DNA of 64,000 nt, from the NCBI GenBank assembly GCA_021014945.1, contig MU266367.1, positions 1-64,000 on the forward strand. Reading direction: 5' to 3'. Source of the stretch: Leucogyrophana mollusca. Taxonomy: Eukaryota > Basidiomycota > Agaricomycetes > Boletales. Position 1 is the first letter of the stretch. Each line of letters opens with the position of its first letter. The position numbers and the translations under genes are program-made. The notes beneath the pieces were generated by a model. The model saw only the letters and a program-made list of their open reading frames with translations, was not told the DNA's origin and searched no databases. Below, in pieces: positions 38,342 to 51,300 of the stretch.

Positions 38342-38489
38342 CAATTGGCATCATTGTGACCATGTGTGCAGTGGGCTCTCGTAAACACGAGATATAGCAT
38401 GTCCAAGTGAGTATGTAGCTCGTCTAATGAAGTCCTTGGAGAGCGAGCAAGGTACCCCACTCTCCTGAATAACAAAGTAAACGATATCG

Positions 38490-41400
38490 TCAGTCAACCA
38501 CAAGGCTGGTCTGTGTTAGCGCGTGCTTCAATGATTTCCCGGTATCGTCAATCGAATGGAGGAAGCGCAGGAGCTCCCGGCACAACTGCCAATCCTGCGC
38601 ATCGACAGCACTCTGCAGCAGTCGTACTGCATCGTTGTTATCCTCGTCCAGCTGCTCCAGGTTATGCAGTACCAGAAGATAGGAGCCAGCCGTCTTCAAG
38701 CGATTGGTTGAAAGACACGTCTAGGGTGTAGAGTTGGAGTATGCCTCAGCAAAGAAAGTGAGCAAACCTACCTCAAACAACGCTTGGGGATTTCCAACAA
38801 TGCTGAACAGGCGCTTCCATCGAGTCACCTCCGTTTTCCGTGCACAGCCGACGACAACATCTAGTGAGGCTTCAAAATGGTCCAAGAATTCGATTACCGC
38901 TGGCAACACGCCCGATGTCGATGGCGCATCTTCAGTACTGTCGCTGTCTGGGTCCATGGTCGCTTCAGATTCGACGACTGTGTGGAGGAGAATTTCGAGT
39001 GCATGCGCAAAAAACACGAGGTGCTGGTAATGCGTGGCAAGGCTAACCGCTTCTCGGCCTTGCCCAGACTCGAGGTGATAGCGGAGAATATGGTGAAGGA
39101 ATAGATGAGACTTGACAGAGAGATTAATTAGTACCAGCCCGGATATCGTTAGGGTCAAACGCACACTGGTGGCATGCCTAAACATCACGAAAGGGAGATT
39201 CATTCGAGTCGCAGCCTCATGCTCTGCGCCGATGATGATCCCCTTGTCCATAAGTACGGCTACGAACCATTGAGTCATCGCTATGTGCCGGAGAACTAGC
39301 AGCACTCACAAAGCGGGTAAAAATCAAGAGGAATGTTAACACTCTCTTTCACGCAATTTGGCCCCTGGTCTGTTGACGAATCTGACTCGATTGCAAGAGC
39401 GTTCAACCAAACCCTGATGCCTTGACCATCATACCCCCATAGTGAATTCTCCAGAGCGCCGATACCCCGCAAATGGATCCAACAGAATTCAATTCGATCG
39501 GCGAATATCTGCATGTCATATTTCACTTCCTGGTTCCCGGACTACCCAACAAATAAATGAGCGCAAACGACAGGGGCGAGGATTTGACGCGCATACCTTC
39601 CTTGGGCGTAGTAGCACCAATTGACCACCAACCATCATCAGTACCGTCGCAACCGATAGATCATCCACAGGATCACCAAGCTCTGCCAAGTATGTTCAGT
39701 TGTTTAGGTTCACCACCCAGTCATGGTGGGGCTTACGTTTCTGAGCACTTGGTATCATCCAACTCAAGACTCTGACGGCGCTGGGAGAAGCGATAATGCC
39801 ACTGAATGTGATGCTTCCGCACAAGTGCAATTTGATGGAGTCAGCTGTGGGCACGATCAAATAGTGACTGAGCATGTTATCTGCGGTGTACACGAGCAGC
39901 GAGTTGTCCACCAATGACAGGATGATGACGGGCGACGAGATGACTTCGCGATGCAGAACATTCTGATTACTGAGCTCCAAATCGCGGGAGTATAGGCGAA
40001 TCTATCGACGAGGGTGGTCAACTAGCATGCTCGTCTTAATGAACGCCCAAACCGACCTGATATGACTTGGATACATCAACTGCAGCAATCAGAACGTGGT
40101 GGAACCAAAGCAGGCCACCTTTGACGAAGAAAGCTTGTTCTTGGGTCACACTCGAGAAGAGCTTCCATCGACCCGAAGTAGCGCTGTAGTGTATGAGACC
40201 ACGGCGACCAGCAATAGCAATTAGTCGGCCATCACTGCTCAGTGCTGAATATCGAATGGGCCAATTCGTCGACAAGTAGGCTTGGGGTATCTAATGACTC
40301 TGCTATTAGTGGGGCAACTGGGTGAAGCAGGTTCCCTACTTTGATATGCTGCCAGACATCGGACTCTGGATTTATGACGCTCATGTCAGGTTGGTCAGCC
40401 CCTCTATAGACCAGTGCACGATCGTCCATTTGTAAGAAGGCATATCGCGTGTTGTCCTTGTTGAAAGGTTAGCCGGGGGCAACCGGTACCTTCCAGCACT
40501 TACTGGAGAATGCTGGCATGTAGTCGCGCTTTTGGCAAAGGGGAGAACGAAGATTTGTCCGTCGAGCCCTTCTTTAGTTAGCTTTGGATCGAATATCGCC
40601 AAGAGGCAGAACATACTATTAGGAGACGAGTGTGCAAGCACGACGAGCTCAAAGTTTCCTGGAGCCCAGAACTACCAAGGTATGTCAGCCGTTACTCGCG
40701 CTATCTTTCGTCATAGAGAAGCCTACCAGATCTTTGATGCCATGCATGAAAGCATCCTGGAACCTAGGCATAGTATATGAGACTCTGGAACAAGTGCGCC
40801 ACGTAGTGCTCACTTGTCGTTGTCCACCGTGTCATCGACTCCGAAACCAGAAGCCAGACAACGGCCCCCGACACTGAATATTGCCCATCCGTTAGTCCAT
40901 CCAACAGCGAGAACATAGCCATCTGAGCTCCATTCCATCTTGCAGACAGGTCCGCTCGGCCTGCTGTACGGATTAGGTGTCTGGAGGACCTCGGACTTCG
41001 GGGCTGAGCCATCCGGCGATGGAAAGCTGGTAAACTCGATAGAACCACTGATATTATCCGTTCAGTGACAACTTTGTGAGAGCTAAAGCCGCTTCACCTG
41101 TGTGTGCCAACTGCGATCATGGAGAAGCGAACGTTGACGGCCACTTCTACGGCTCGGCGAGGTTCGATGTAAGTGGATGTTGCGCTATCAGTGCTTTCGC
41201 TATCTACATGGCGCTGCTTCTGCACCCATCTTGGTACTTCGAAATCGTGTATACACGTGCCCTGCCATTGGTAGTGCTGTTGCGATCTTGAACTCTCTAC
41301 GGATGATCTCAACTTTCCGTTCGCATGATTGGGTGAGTCAGAGGTGCCCTGAGAAGCACTGTTGTAACACTCATACGGTGGCGACAATGTAGGCAGCCAC

Positions 41401-42410
41401 TCACTTCGTCTGCCTCTTCACCAGAAACTCCTGGACCCACAGTACCTCCATCGGTGGGCGCGTTTTCTTGGAGTCGCACAAAGTAGGCTCGCCCGTCAGA
41501 TGTCAGCCATGTCTCCACTCCAGTGGTAGAGTGCAGAATCTTCGTGATAGAGACTATGGGTATTGTTAGGCCACAAGTACAGCCGTGTAGAATGGTGGTC
41601 ACCCCGTACCGTCAGTATCAACCAGCCAGGGCAGTTCATGGTCATTCAAAACCCAGGTATCATATCCCATGAGTGACTTGCTTGCTGTCTGCCCCTCACC
41701 GTCGGCGTCATCATAAACTGGCCATGGTATGCGCTGCACAGCGGGTGGGCTGCTCGTCGAAAACATGATGTGATGCTTCCGAGGCGAAACACTAGGATGG
41801 ATGAGGCTAAACCGTAGAGACGTCTGAGCATAGTTCTCACCTTATTACATGACCTTCTGCTCGGATGACGCCCTCGAACGCAAGCCCCAATGACTGGAGA
41901 GGAAGACCCTCTCCAGGCCCGGACAAAAAGTTACGCTGAGCACCTGGTGCAATGTCCGGAGATTGATACACCGAAGCATCGGGTGTATAGTCCACGGTAA
42001 CGAGCACCAAATACGAAAGTGTCGTCTGTTGTAGGCCAAGTCCGTGTCGTATGTATTAGCGAGTCGATAGTGTGACGTGGGTTCTGCCAAGACTGACCTG
42101 TATAACGATTCTACTGCCATCCGGTGACCACGTCACTGCTGTGTTCTCACCATGCTCTATGAGAGAGGTAGAAGTCCGTGACAAATATGCTAGCGGTGCG
42201 GAAGGCTAGAATATACAATGAGATCGGACAGACGAGCTGGACTAGCTCTAAGCTCACTCGAACGCGCCAGACAGTTAGCGCATCCTTTGTAAGGGTACAA
42301 AACAAGGACTTCCGTGGGCTTGCTTCGAGGGAGAGTATGGGGTCCGGAGAAAGGTCAGGTAAAGCGGGGACTGTGGAAAGCTGCCTTGCCGCCGAGGTTG
42401 GAAAGTACAT
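38490..42410 (-). CDS. RIC1: RIC1, Ypt6/Rab6 GEF subunit
   Basis: Ric1 pairs with Rgp1 as the exchange factor for Ypt6 (Rab6) at the Golgi, needed for endosome-to-Golgi retrieval. The start MYFPTSAARQLSTVPALPDL and SPRKSLFCTLTKDALTVWRV open the N-terminal beta-propeller, which continues through exons reading YSALSSDGRLIAIAGRRGLI and similar. The C-terminal RIC1 domain has LPAVIEFLDHFEASLDVVVG, CARKTEVTRWKRLFSIVGNP, KTAGSYLLVLHNLEQLDEDN and LCRELLRFLHSIDDTGK. Many introns; about 1,000 residues. The last exon ends TSLVVD at 38490. An ATG 74 codons upstream in the same open frame was rejected because the family start is MYFP. Confidence 0.9.
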
Positions 42411-42811
42411 TTGTTCGGCCCTCAAGGTTTTAAAGCCAATATAGCGTTCAGAACAACGCCCTCTGGTGATTGTAAGAACAGAAAAGAAAGATCTCCTCGG
42501 AGCAGTGCTTAAGATGTGAGATGACAACCCAAAGATATCCGGGACATGGCGGCCGACCACTGAGAGTAAAGGCCAAGTGTCAGATTCGGTCTTCCCATGC
42601 TTTGTCCGTGTTGGAGCCACGACGGCCAGCAACGCTCACACAGTCAAACGCCAAGTCAGAGCGGTGTCCTTCAGCGTTCATAAAAGTACTTAGGATACTA
42701 GTGATACACAAGGCATTGCAGCAAACAGAAACAGCCAGAGAAGTGAAGCGATCTGTTAGAAAAATCAAAAGGTACTGTACCAGAATAACCCGAAATAATA
42801 CACCTGCTCTC
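42411..42811. other. Intergenic, RIC1 promoter / Ups gene 3' end
   Basis: About 400 bases between two minus-strand genes. Open frames here continue the RIC1 first-exon frame upstream but have no conserved content. No other feature is supported. Confidence 0.5.
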
Positions 42812-43670
42812 TCAACCCCAGATCTTTCCAAGCCATGAATTATTTGCCGGCGTTGGAGACGGCTGGTTTTCGTCCGCACTGTGCACACTGCCATCTGAAT
42901 CATATGATATGGATGGGACCTCCGCCCCCACGAAGGTGTGATCAGAGTGTATGTTGGCGATGTATGAGCCAAGTGCCATGGGTTGCAAACGTGCTTGCCG
43001 AAGAAGATTCAGAATCAACGAAACGCCGTCACGAGACTGGAAAGGACACCCGTAAGCAGAAAATAAAGAAGACTTAAGACATCCATACTCTTTGAACATG
43101 AGCTTTGAAACGTGCTAGCCCATGGCTCTCGATTCTTTTGGTCAGACCCCACCCAAACCCTGAGGTTATGTATGCCTCCGTGGTCTGAAGCGTTCTCCTG
43201 TGTCAATTCATTCAGTCAGAACCTCGTAGGCTGCGAATGGAACCATGTTGCGCACCCGTTTCCCACCTGCTCAAACAGCTGTGTTTCTTCGATTTGCATT
43301 ACTTTGACATGGTCGAGATTTTTCGTCCGACATCGTACAACTTTTCCGAACGGGTCCACCTCGCTCTCCTCAATCACCCATGACTCTGCTCTGGAGATGA
43401 TGCCCTGAGGAGCCCACCTAGGCAGAGCTCCGCGCTTCAGGATGAGCCTGGTTGTCAAGAGAGAGCCGGACTCCGTCTGGTGTCGAGAAATAACGTCACA
43501 AGAGACGATATGTGCAGCATAAGGGTTTGGGTAACGCAAAAAGAAAGCCAAGGACACGATAGACCAGGGATCGCTGCGTGATTTTTGCGTTAGTAAGGAT
43601 ATTTGTGTGAGCCGGAAATGAAGTGGAATGCGGCTCACTCGTACAAGAAGGATTGCGAGAAGAACTTCAT
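42812..43670 (-). CDS. PRELI/MSF1-domain phospholipid transfer protein (Ups family)
   Basis: Ups proteins with Mdm35 shuttle phosphatidic acid or phosphatidylserine across the mitochondrial intermembrane space. The conserved start MKFFSQSFLYDDPW is split by an intron after LYD. The domain continues WSIVSLAFFLRYPNPYAAHI, LLTTRLILKRGALPRWAPQG, SWVIEESEVDPFGKVVRCRT and NLDHVKVMQIEETQLFEQ. Splicing at a GT inside the next codons (donor gtgcgc) restores RTLQTTEAYITSGFGWGLTK and RIESHGLARFKAHVQRSRDG. A Ser-rich tail ends SWLGKIWG. Four exons, about 230-240 residues. I cannot tell the Ups1 type from the Ups2/3 type. Confidence 0.88.
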
Positions 43671-44021
43671 TGACCAACGATCCCGGTGCCTGCTGTTATC
43701 GCAAATTCGTAGTTGGGCTAAAGGAACGAAAGAACGGACGAAGACAGAGGCGGAAGGTTATGGACGAAGGTCAAAGTCTTAAAAGCGGCTGTATGAGGCG
43801 TCGTCGGCAATTATATTCATCATGTAAGCCCAAATTATATTATAAGACATCCTCTGTTACCCCGCAAACAAACTCACAGCAAGGCCGCCACTCCAATCTT
43901 CCCTACATCTATACTTGCAACAATACAAACAGTGCATGCGTAGATATATAATAATGTTCCAGATCATTAAAATGCATCAAAACGAGGTTCCATATCCAAC
44001 CCACTGGGCGGCGTGACCACA
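43671..44021. other. Intergenic, Ups promoter / MBL gene 3' end
   Basis: About 350 bases between two minus-strand genes, AT-rich in the middle (ttatattcatc, aaattatattataag). It should contain the Ups promoter. No gene is supported. Confidence 0.5.
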
Positions 44022-45481
44022 TCAGGAGTCGTAACTTTCATCCTTGACGGAATCGTCGCTGGACACGAATACCCTCAACCCATCATGAGAAGGTCTGAGC
44101 CACACAGGCTTCCCTTCTTTCACCATCTCCACGCCGCGCTGTTCATTGGAACTCATGTTCGCCGTATCGATGGGTCCTTCTCTTCCCGCTGCTTCTCCAA
44201 TGGTGACATATTCGTCGTGCGCAACATCGTGACTGAATCCGATCAAGTAATTCCGCTTTGCGTCCAGTCTGCGAACAGTTTGGATGGCTTCTCGAATCCC
44301 CATGTGTGATGTATGGGCGTGCAAACGCAAACAGTCGACCACGAGAACAGGTTTTGGAGTCTTCCCGGATTCAATAACCGTCCAAGCATCGTCGGGAATG
44401 TGCGATACGTCCGACATGTAGACAATGGAATCTTGAATTAGGAATCCAAAACATAGATAGGGGTGTATCTTTGCAGCAGCCTTGGTAGCAGACTCCAGGG
44501 ACGACCGCGCGGGCGATGATCTGCCGGACATATTAGGCGTCGTGGGCTGAGTAACGCATGGTGTCGGTGTGAATGCCGGTGGGGTGTTCGTGGTAAATAG
44601 GCGACCGTGATGCACTACAGTGGTAGCTTAATCAGCCCGCAGTCGCGGTCGCTATCAAGAACTGGCGCGCACCTGAGAACGGCGTTATCCGTATTCCAGT
44701 ATCTCTAATTTCAAAAGGCACCCTGTCCTCAATGATATGCCATTCGAATTCGGGGACCTATCCGTTGCGTGAGTCCAAGGTCCCATGTGAGTAAATTCTA
44801 GACCAACGCACATCACCGCCTCCTGAAGCAAATTCTTTCGAAACCAGATAAGGAAAGGCTCTCTGTACCTCTCTGAATGTAGTCTGCGAAACATACACGT
44901 CTATGTGCGGCTGAATAGCGTTGCTCAGCGTCCATCCTAAAATAAGTGCGCGTCAGCTTGATGATCCTTCCGGTCAAAGCGCCAGGGCAGTTACCCCGCA
45001 AGTCGTCTAGTCCATTCATCGCTGCCACAGACATCAGTAAATTTGGTGAGGTGATTGGCATTATTAGGAAACCTCACCATCAGCGTGTGCGTGAGTGATA
45101 AGCACCGCGTCTATCTGCCGCAGACCATACTTTGGAAACCACTCCACTGCAGCTGCTTGGAAGTTTTTGCCAACGTCTACTACGACAGTGCTATGATATC
45201 CCTGCATTCAGCACAATCGCAGTGAGGACTGCCGGCAATGGGGCAACTTACGCTTGAGTTCCATCTTTTTTGGGTATGCGGAGCGCGACGGATGTGTTCC
45301 GCCTGATATTCTTCTTCCCTTCCGGAGTTAGGGTCGAAAGACAAGTCACGCAAGGCTTTCTGTCAGGCGGAGCAGTCAGACAGTCAAGATGAGGCACGCT
45401 AGACGAGGTTCCCGTCCCGAGGAATATCAGCTCGATTGCAGTAGGAGAAGCGCCTCCGGGAGTGATTGCCAGTGAACCCAT
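44022..45481 (-). CDS. Metallo-beta-lactamase-fold hydrolase (PhnP/lipoyltransferase-2-like)
   Basis: A metal-dependent hydrolase of the beta-lactamase fold with unknown substrate. The N-terminus has IELIFLGTGTSSSVPHLDC and a Cys pair in RKPCVTCLS. The metal site is ITHAHAD followed by AMNGLDDLR, where Ala stands in place of the second His of HxHxDH; this form is common in this subgroup. Later ligands appear in FTPFSVHHGRL-like sequence, YMSDVSHIPDD, VVDCLRLHAHTSHMGIREAI and IGFSHDVAHDEY. An insert of about 40 polar residues lies between the third and fourth of these regions. About 400 residues in five or so exons. Fungal homologues are conserved but uncharacterised. Confidence 0.85.
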
Positions 45482-45950
45482 CAGGTAGGAATCGTGCTCT
45501 ACGGGTTACTATGCAAGGGAAGCGGGGGGCGAGGATGTCGAGCGCAAGGCAGAAAATGGGATGGACGTCCGAGGGTTGCTTGAATTTTGTACTTCGTCCG
45601 ATGTCGATGATGCCGGCTCTCCGTCAAATCTGCGTCCTACCCGGCGACACGTGCCGTGCGTCTAATGATAAGATACTTCGATTCTCTCTGTCGCACAGAG
45701 GAAAAAACCTATGGCTATAGCGGCGAACGAGGGCGATCGTGCACCGTTGTGCATCATACATCATTTTTGATCATAATTGGGACGAGAGGACACAGATGGT
45801 ACACAGCCTCTTCAAGCTCATGACAAACTCGTTTCACGTGGCATAAAGAATCTTGGTCTCGCGTACATTGACTGAGAGAAACAAGACTGCGAGGAAGTCG
45901 GATGTAGATATACGGGCATCGGGAGAATCAAGAGTTCACACTTGCCACTT
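45482..45950. other. Intergenic, MBL promoter / DRG2 3' end
   Basis: About 470 bases between two minus-strand genes. An 84-codon plus-strand frame (45466-45720) overlaps the MBL start and is not credible. No other feature is supported. Confidence 0.5.
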
Positions 45951-48115
45951 TCATTTGGTGAAAACTAAAGTACCATGAGCGTCAATTGCATAGAGTTTGA
46001 TTCCGGGGCTCACTTGAAACTACATCCTCGTCTTGCACCTGGTGATTCAAACTGACTTTCTGCGCGTGTGGCGAGAACTTGGAAGACCGCCCCTGCAAAA
46101 TGGTGTTAAACACTAATCGAACGAGTCAGAGCAAACAATTACCCTGTAAAAGAAACCACAGTTAGCACGACAGCCTCTGATCCAACACAGAGCACCCACC
46201 AAACAAGCCCATACCGGAAGTTGGCAGCCAAAGACTTATGAATACCGATACACACGTCCTTAAACACAAGTTAAAATAAGCAAATGCAGCATGCACGACC
46301 GCAGATTGATCGGCTAACCTCAATCGTAGCGCCTTTCCTCAGACAAACGGGATCCGATAAGTCAGGACGGGCGCCTCGCTTCTTCGTATAAATTTTGACC
46401 AGGCCAAGGTTATCCCAGATACGATCGATCAAATAGTCCAGGCTGGTCTGCGATTAAAATCATGGCGCGATCGACTCCACACCCGACTTACTTGAGGTCC
46501 ATCTCGCAACTTATCACCACGGTGTTTTCGGTACGAGCAAGCTTATCGACCTGATGTGTTCCGATGAGCAGAGTTACGCCCTCACTCTCCTATTTGACGT
46601 ACCTGCTCCAGACTGATAGCATCGATCTTGTTGTAGACGTCTTGTAAGGAAATCAGTTGCCATCGATGAATTCAAAGAAGAGATTACCTACAAAGGCAAG
46701 GGATATACTTCCGAGTCCCTGACGCCTGTTGCTTTAAAATACAACCAGAGATTTCTGCTGAACTACGTACCGATGAGGACATCAATGAACTCGTCTGTCG
46801 TAATCTGGAATTTGAGTGATGAACATTTGACAAGCCAATAAGTATCGAACATAACTCACATCTTCTCGTATCATCACGTCGCAGTTATGGAGTTTGTCTG
46901 CGGGAACGTTTAGTTGCGCGCAGTACTCTTGCGAACAACTTACAGCTTGCTAGAATTGTTCGTATGGTCTTCTCGTCAGTTTTTGTTAGTTTGACTGTGG
47001 TGTTGAGCTTGAAAATATTGTAAAAAGGGAGCGTGGAGTAGTTCTAACTACACTTACCGTGATCTGAAGCAAAACTTGACGTTAGGCTGCATTGAGAATG
47101 CATAAGAGATCACTTACACCGCCAGTCGTTCGTCGCTTAAAGACGACGTCAGGTTTTCTCTTATTCAGCCGAATTCCAACTGCGTCGAGCTCAAGCTCCA
47201 GAAGTCGGCGTTGCTCTTCGGACTTGGTCGCGTCGAGCATGACCAGAATCAGGTCTGCCGTTTTAGCGGCTGATGTTGTCATTAGAACACAACTCGAGTG
47301 GTAAAACTGTTCACTGACTAGCGACAACCTGACGTCCTCGTCCACGACCTGCAAGAGTGTTTCCATGGACGTGATGTGGGTATCGCAATACCAGTGCGTA
47401 CCTTGACTGGCGCCCTCAACGATACCAGGGAGATCCAATAGTTGTATACGAGCGCCCTGATACTCGATCACACCAGGGATGGCCTAAAATTGCTCTTTAG
47501 CAGGTATTCGGACGTACTGTGCGACGGCAACGCTGACAGTAAGTGTGGTGAACTCATATGCTGCGGTTTCGGAGGCGGTATGAGTTGCTTTGCTCAGCAG
47601 TGTAGACTGTAAACCACATCAGCATGCTATCGCATCACGGAGATCATGCAAGCCGTACTTTTCCAACAGACGGGAACCCGATCAAAGCGACTCTGGCGTC
47701 CCCAGATTTCTGCACGTCAAAACCCACACCAGCTGGACCGGACTTTGATGCTGGCTCAAGTAGTTGGGCTCGATACCGCGCGAGTTTGGCTTTAAGAAGA
47801 CCCAGGTGATATTCTGTCGCCTACTTGAACGGAGCTGTCAGTAGGTCTGCGATCGGGCGTGACACACGGTCAAGATACCTTGTTCTTCTGGGCTTTAAAG
47901 GTAGTCAGTGAGCAGTGTAATGGAGAATATTGGGGACTCACTCCTCGCCATCTCCTCTGGGATATCGAAATGCGCTCAGCTGGTATTTCATCAGTAGATT
48001 AATTGACGCACCCTCGATCTCCTTGATCTGAGGTTGCAAAAGTGTCAGGACGCTCGATCGAGCTCTTGAGAAACCAAAGGCAGCAATGGCGAAATACCTT
48101 CTCGACGATACCCAT
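45951..48115 (-). CDS. DRG2: Developmentally regulated GTP-binding protein DRG2/RBG2
   Basis: DRG GTPases bind translating ribosomes; Rbg2 partners with Gir2 in yeast. The gene is cut into many tiny exons. The start is MGIVEK, then IKEIEEEMARTQKNKATEYH and [18 protein letters not shown]. The G1 loop is in [11 protein letters not shown] and the G3 motif in [18 protein letters not shown]. Other segments are [55 protein letters not shown] and a C-terminal TGS-type end ([20 protein letters not shown], then VSIFTK). The MGI start and [20 protein letters not shown] pattern place it with DRG2 rather than DRG1. About 370 residues. The last intron lies five codons before the stop. It is divergent from the SSK2-type kinase. 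Confidence 0.93.
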
Positions 48116-48319
48116 CGTAAGGATAGAATATTGGTTGCAGGCAACTGTAAAGGTTATGAACTTGGTGAAGACCCAAGGACTCGCCGACAAGAAGTCGGAG
48201 CCACTGCCGATCCGGGTAACACGCCACGTGGGTTCGGAGGGTGTGCTTATATCGGTTTGGCCTCGGGACGCGCTCACAGGTAGGCTCAACCTCAGCTCTT
48301 CTCCGCAGCCACGATAATC
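48116..48319. promoter_or_regulatory. Shared divergent promoter, DRG2 / SSK2
   Basis: These 204 bases separate the start codons of the two divergent genes and must hold both promoters. No TATA box or known site is clear. Confidence 0.5.
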
Positions 48320-51300
48320 ATGGGCATGAGAAGGCACACCCCTTCGCTCTTCTCTCTACCAGAACACGATCAAGGAGATGGAGAAGACGGAGACTGGGAT
48401 CAACCCCAAATCACTTCCAGACCTCATTCCAATATGATGTCAAATTCGAGTGCAATGCGTAGCAGAGGGAAAACTCGTCCAAGGAATGCCTTCTCAGCCA
48501 ATCCATCATCCTCAAACGTACCTTCTTCAAGCTCCGGCACCCCGTCTCATCCCTCAGCAAAGTACAGCGACATCTATTCACAATTCGTCCGACGATATAG
48601 GTCCGAGCCGGGTCTTGAAGACGATCCCCGCAACGACCCAGACAGCAATTACTTTCAGCGAGGTTTGGGTCAGCTTTTAGATGGCGGGGATAGTGATGAT
48701 GAAGACCTGGGCCGCTACTCTTTGGCTGGAGCATCGGACAGCATTGATCGTTTTTCCGCCTTGATGCTCGAGTCAGAGCCTATTCAGCCGGAAACGGTCG
48801 AAGATCGCGAACGGCTGGAATGGCAGACTATGCTGGCCTCCGTATTAGATGGTGATGTGCTGAGGTCCGAGAAGACACGGATAGCCGTTGCTCTGGAGTC
48901 TTCCACCGATGAGCGGGACAACACTCATCTAAACATCTGGCTTGGACTACGCGCCAAGTTCAGCGGTCGATCGGAGGAGGAAGAGCGCAAGCGATTGGAG
49001 GAGAGGAGAATGCGCACTGTTGATCCCATTATAGATGAGATCAACTCTTTCAAACTCGCTGACGATGAACGTGATCCACCCATCGCACTTAAACGCGTAA
49101 ATTCCGTGCTCCTTCGTTTGGATGCCGCGCAATCTCTGTATCCAACTCTCAGGGCTTTCTACGCAGACAAGGCTGCTGCTTATGAGCCCACATTTCAGGC
49201 GCGATGTGACACCCTTAATACATGGTCGACCGTCTTGCTATCGCTCAGACGCCACATCGCTCTCCTTCAGCGATGGACAGGAAGCGAAGCGCTTGACGTC
49301 ACGAAGCCCAATACCAGCGCAGAAATTCCTATAGGCAATCTGTTCCCTCGTATGGATAGAAATGGGTCCGCCGAAGTAGCAGACGGCACAACGTTTGCGG
49401 AGAGAGTGTTGAAAGAGGACTCCATCCAGAAGACCTTCGAGAAAGGTTTTCTGACGACTGTACATGCTTTCATTGGCGCAGCTCGTGATGCACAAGTCAA
49501 TCTTTCTTCTCTATTCACAGAGATGAATCTCCCCACATTCGAGAAGGAGCTAGTACCTCTCATATCGTTTCCCACCAAACTTGCGCAGGCATGCCTACGA
49601 GTGCGCTTGGACTACGTCCAGAAGCTCAAAGACCCCGAAGTCCTTGTTATCGATCAGGTAACTGAGGATATCAAGATCAGTCTGGGTCTTGCCTGCACGC
49701 TCAAGCGGCAGTACGAGGCCTTCTTGGCTCCCGACCCAGGTGGCAATTGGCATTTGCCTCGATGTATTAGTGAAGACTACGAATCAACCATTCTCGAAGC
49801 GCTGTCAACCTTCTTTAGGCTGATTCACTGGAAGCTCAAAAGTGGGGTCAAAGGTATCTATTTCAAGGAGACAGATGTATTGGAAGCACAATGGGCTACG
49901 TTTAACGATGTGAGCCTGACCGTGGTTGGCGGATCGGCTCTTGTTGCAGAGCAGGTCTGGTGCGCTGCCACCCTTCATAGCGGATGACCTAAGCTCACAA
50001 TCATCACTCAGCTCTTTGACGAACAAATTGATGGTCCGAGTCGCGAATTACTTTGATACGCAGGTTCGCGTGCCTGCTGTCGGGGACGTCACAGCATATC
50101 GGAGGGTCCAAAGATCAGTCTTTCATACCGACGTCCTTTCCAACAATTCGGGCCAGATGACGGAAGATCAAAAGGTCAGCTGGTATGGGAAGATCCTCGA
50201 CAACGTGCGATTACGATATCGGAAGCTCCAGCGCTTCGCAAGGTAAATGATACGCATGCAGCTTCCGCGGTCACTGGCTGAACTTGCCTTTCAGAGCAAT
50301 CACACAGAGGTTTAGCAATTCGGCGGAGTACAATCTGGAAGGAGTCCCATTGGAGCAATTCATCGCAACCTTGGTCGCTACCGATCATTTCTTGGTTTAC
50401 ACCCAGACATACGAGGAGGAAGGAACTTATATCGTCGCACCCAACGTCCTGCGCGACCGTCCCGAAGCTATTCGGCGAATTCTTCTGGAATCTTTCCATG
50501 TCAACGAGATCATAACCGAGGAAGGCATTCCGATCGCAGACAATCCGGATTTCATCGAAAGCGATGATGAAGATGTCGGCTACTTGCTCCTTCTATCTCC
50601 TCGAAGCCAATTTCTTTGGAACGGCCTCGTCCTCATGCTGGAGCTTCCACGGGTTGACTTGGATCTGAAAGACAATCGTGTCCGTCTCGTCGCGGATGGA
50701 CCGCAGCGTCGTCTGGTTGCCGCCAAACAACAATTTGCCGAGATCTTCATTCCTGTCGATGAAGACGAGGAGCCCCTAGAGATGGCTCTCAGTCCCCTTC
50801 AGTGTTTGTCAGAACAGCAGGCGCACCTTCCTGCTGTGAATCGGGAACTCCGAAAAATTGCCCGTGCAACAAACAAGCTGGCAGAATCCATCGTGGACTC
50901 GGTACACCATGTTCGAAAGTCGCTGCGGACAGCTTCAGGCTACCAAGAGCTCCTCGAAAACTGGTATCTTTTTGCATCGGAGCATGGGCAGCACGCACAA
51001 AAGTACATGGAGCGCCCATCCCTCCACAAGTTCAATCGGCTCCTTATACGACTTGCTATCTCTTGGGTATCGTTCATCTGCGATGACTGCGACCCGACCG
51101 ACCGAAAAACCTTCAGATGGGCAGTTAATGCTCTCGAGTTCACACTCCATCGTACTCGGCGCAACAACATTCTACAGATGCCTGGTGAACAGTTTGAAAT
51201 GCTCCGACAGAAAGTAGCAAGCTGTATGACATTGCTCATAAGCCACTTCGACATTTTGGGAGCGCGTTCGACACTGGAGGCAAGGAAGGAGAAGGAAAGA

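Noticed and set aside
42411..42632. RIC1 start 74 codons further upstream
   Set aside because: The extra leader has no family resemblance; MYFPTSAARQL is the conserved N-terminus.
45951..48115. Assignment of the DRG GTPase as DRG1/RBG1
   Set aside because: The MGI start, the [21 protein letters not shown] stretch and the GASQG switch region fit DRG2/RBG2 better.
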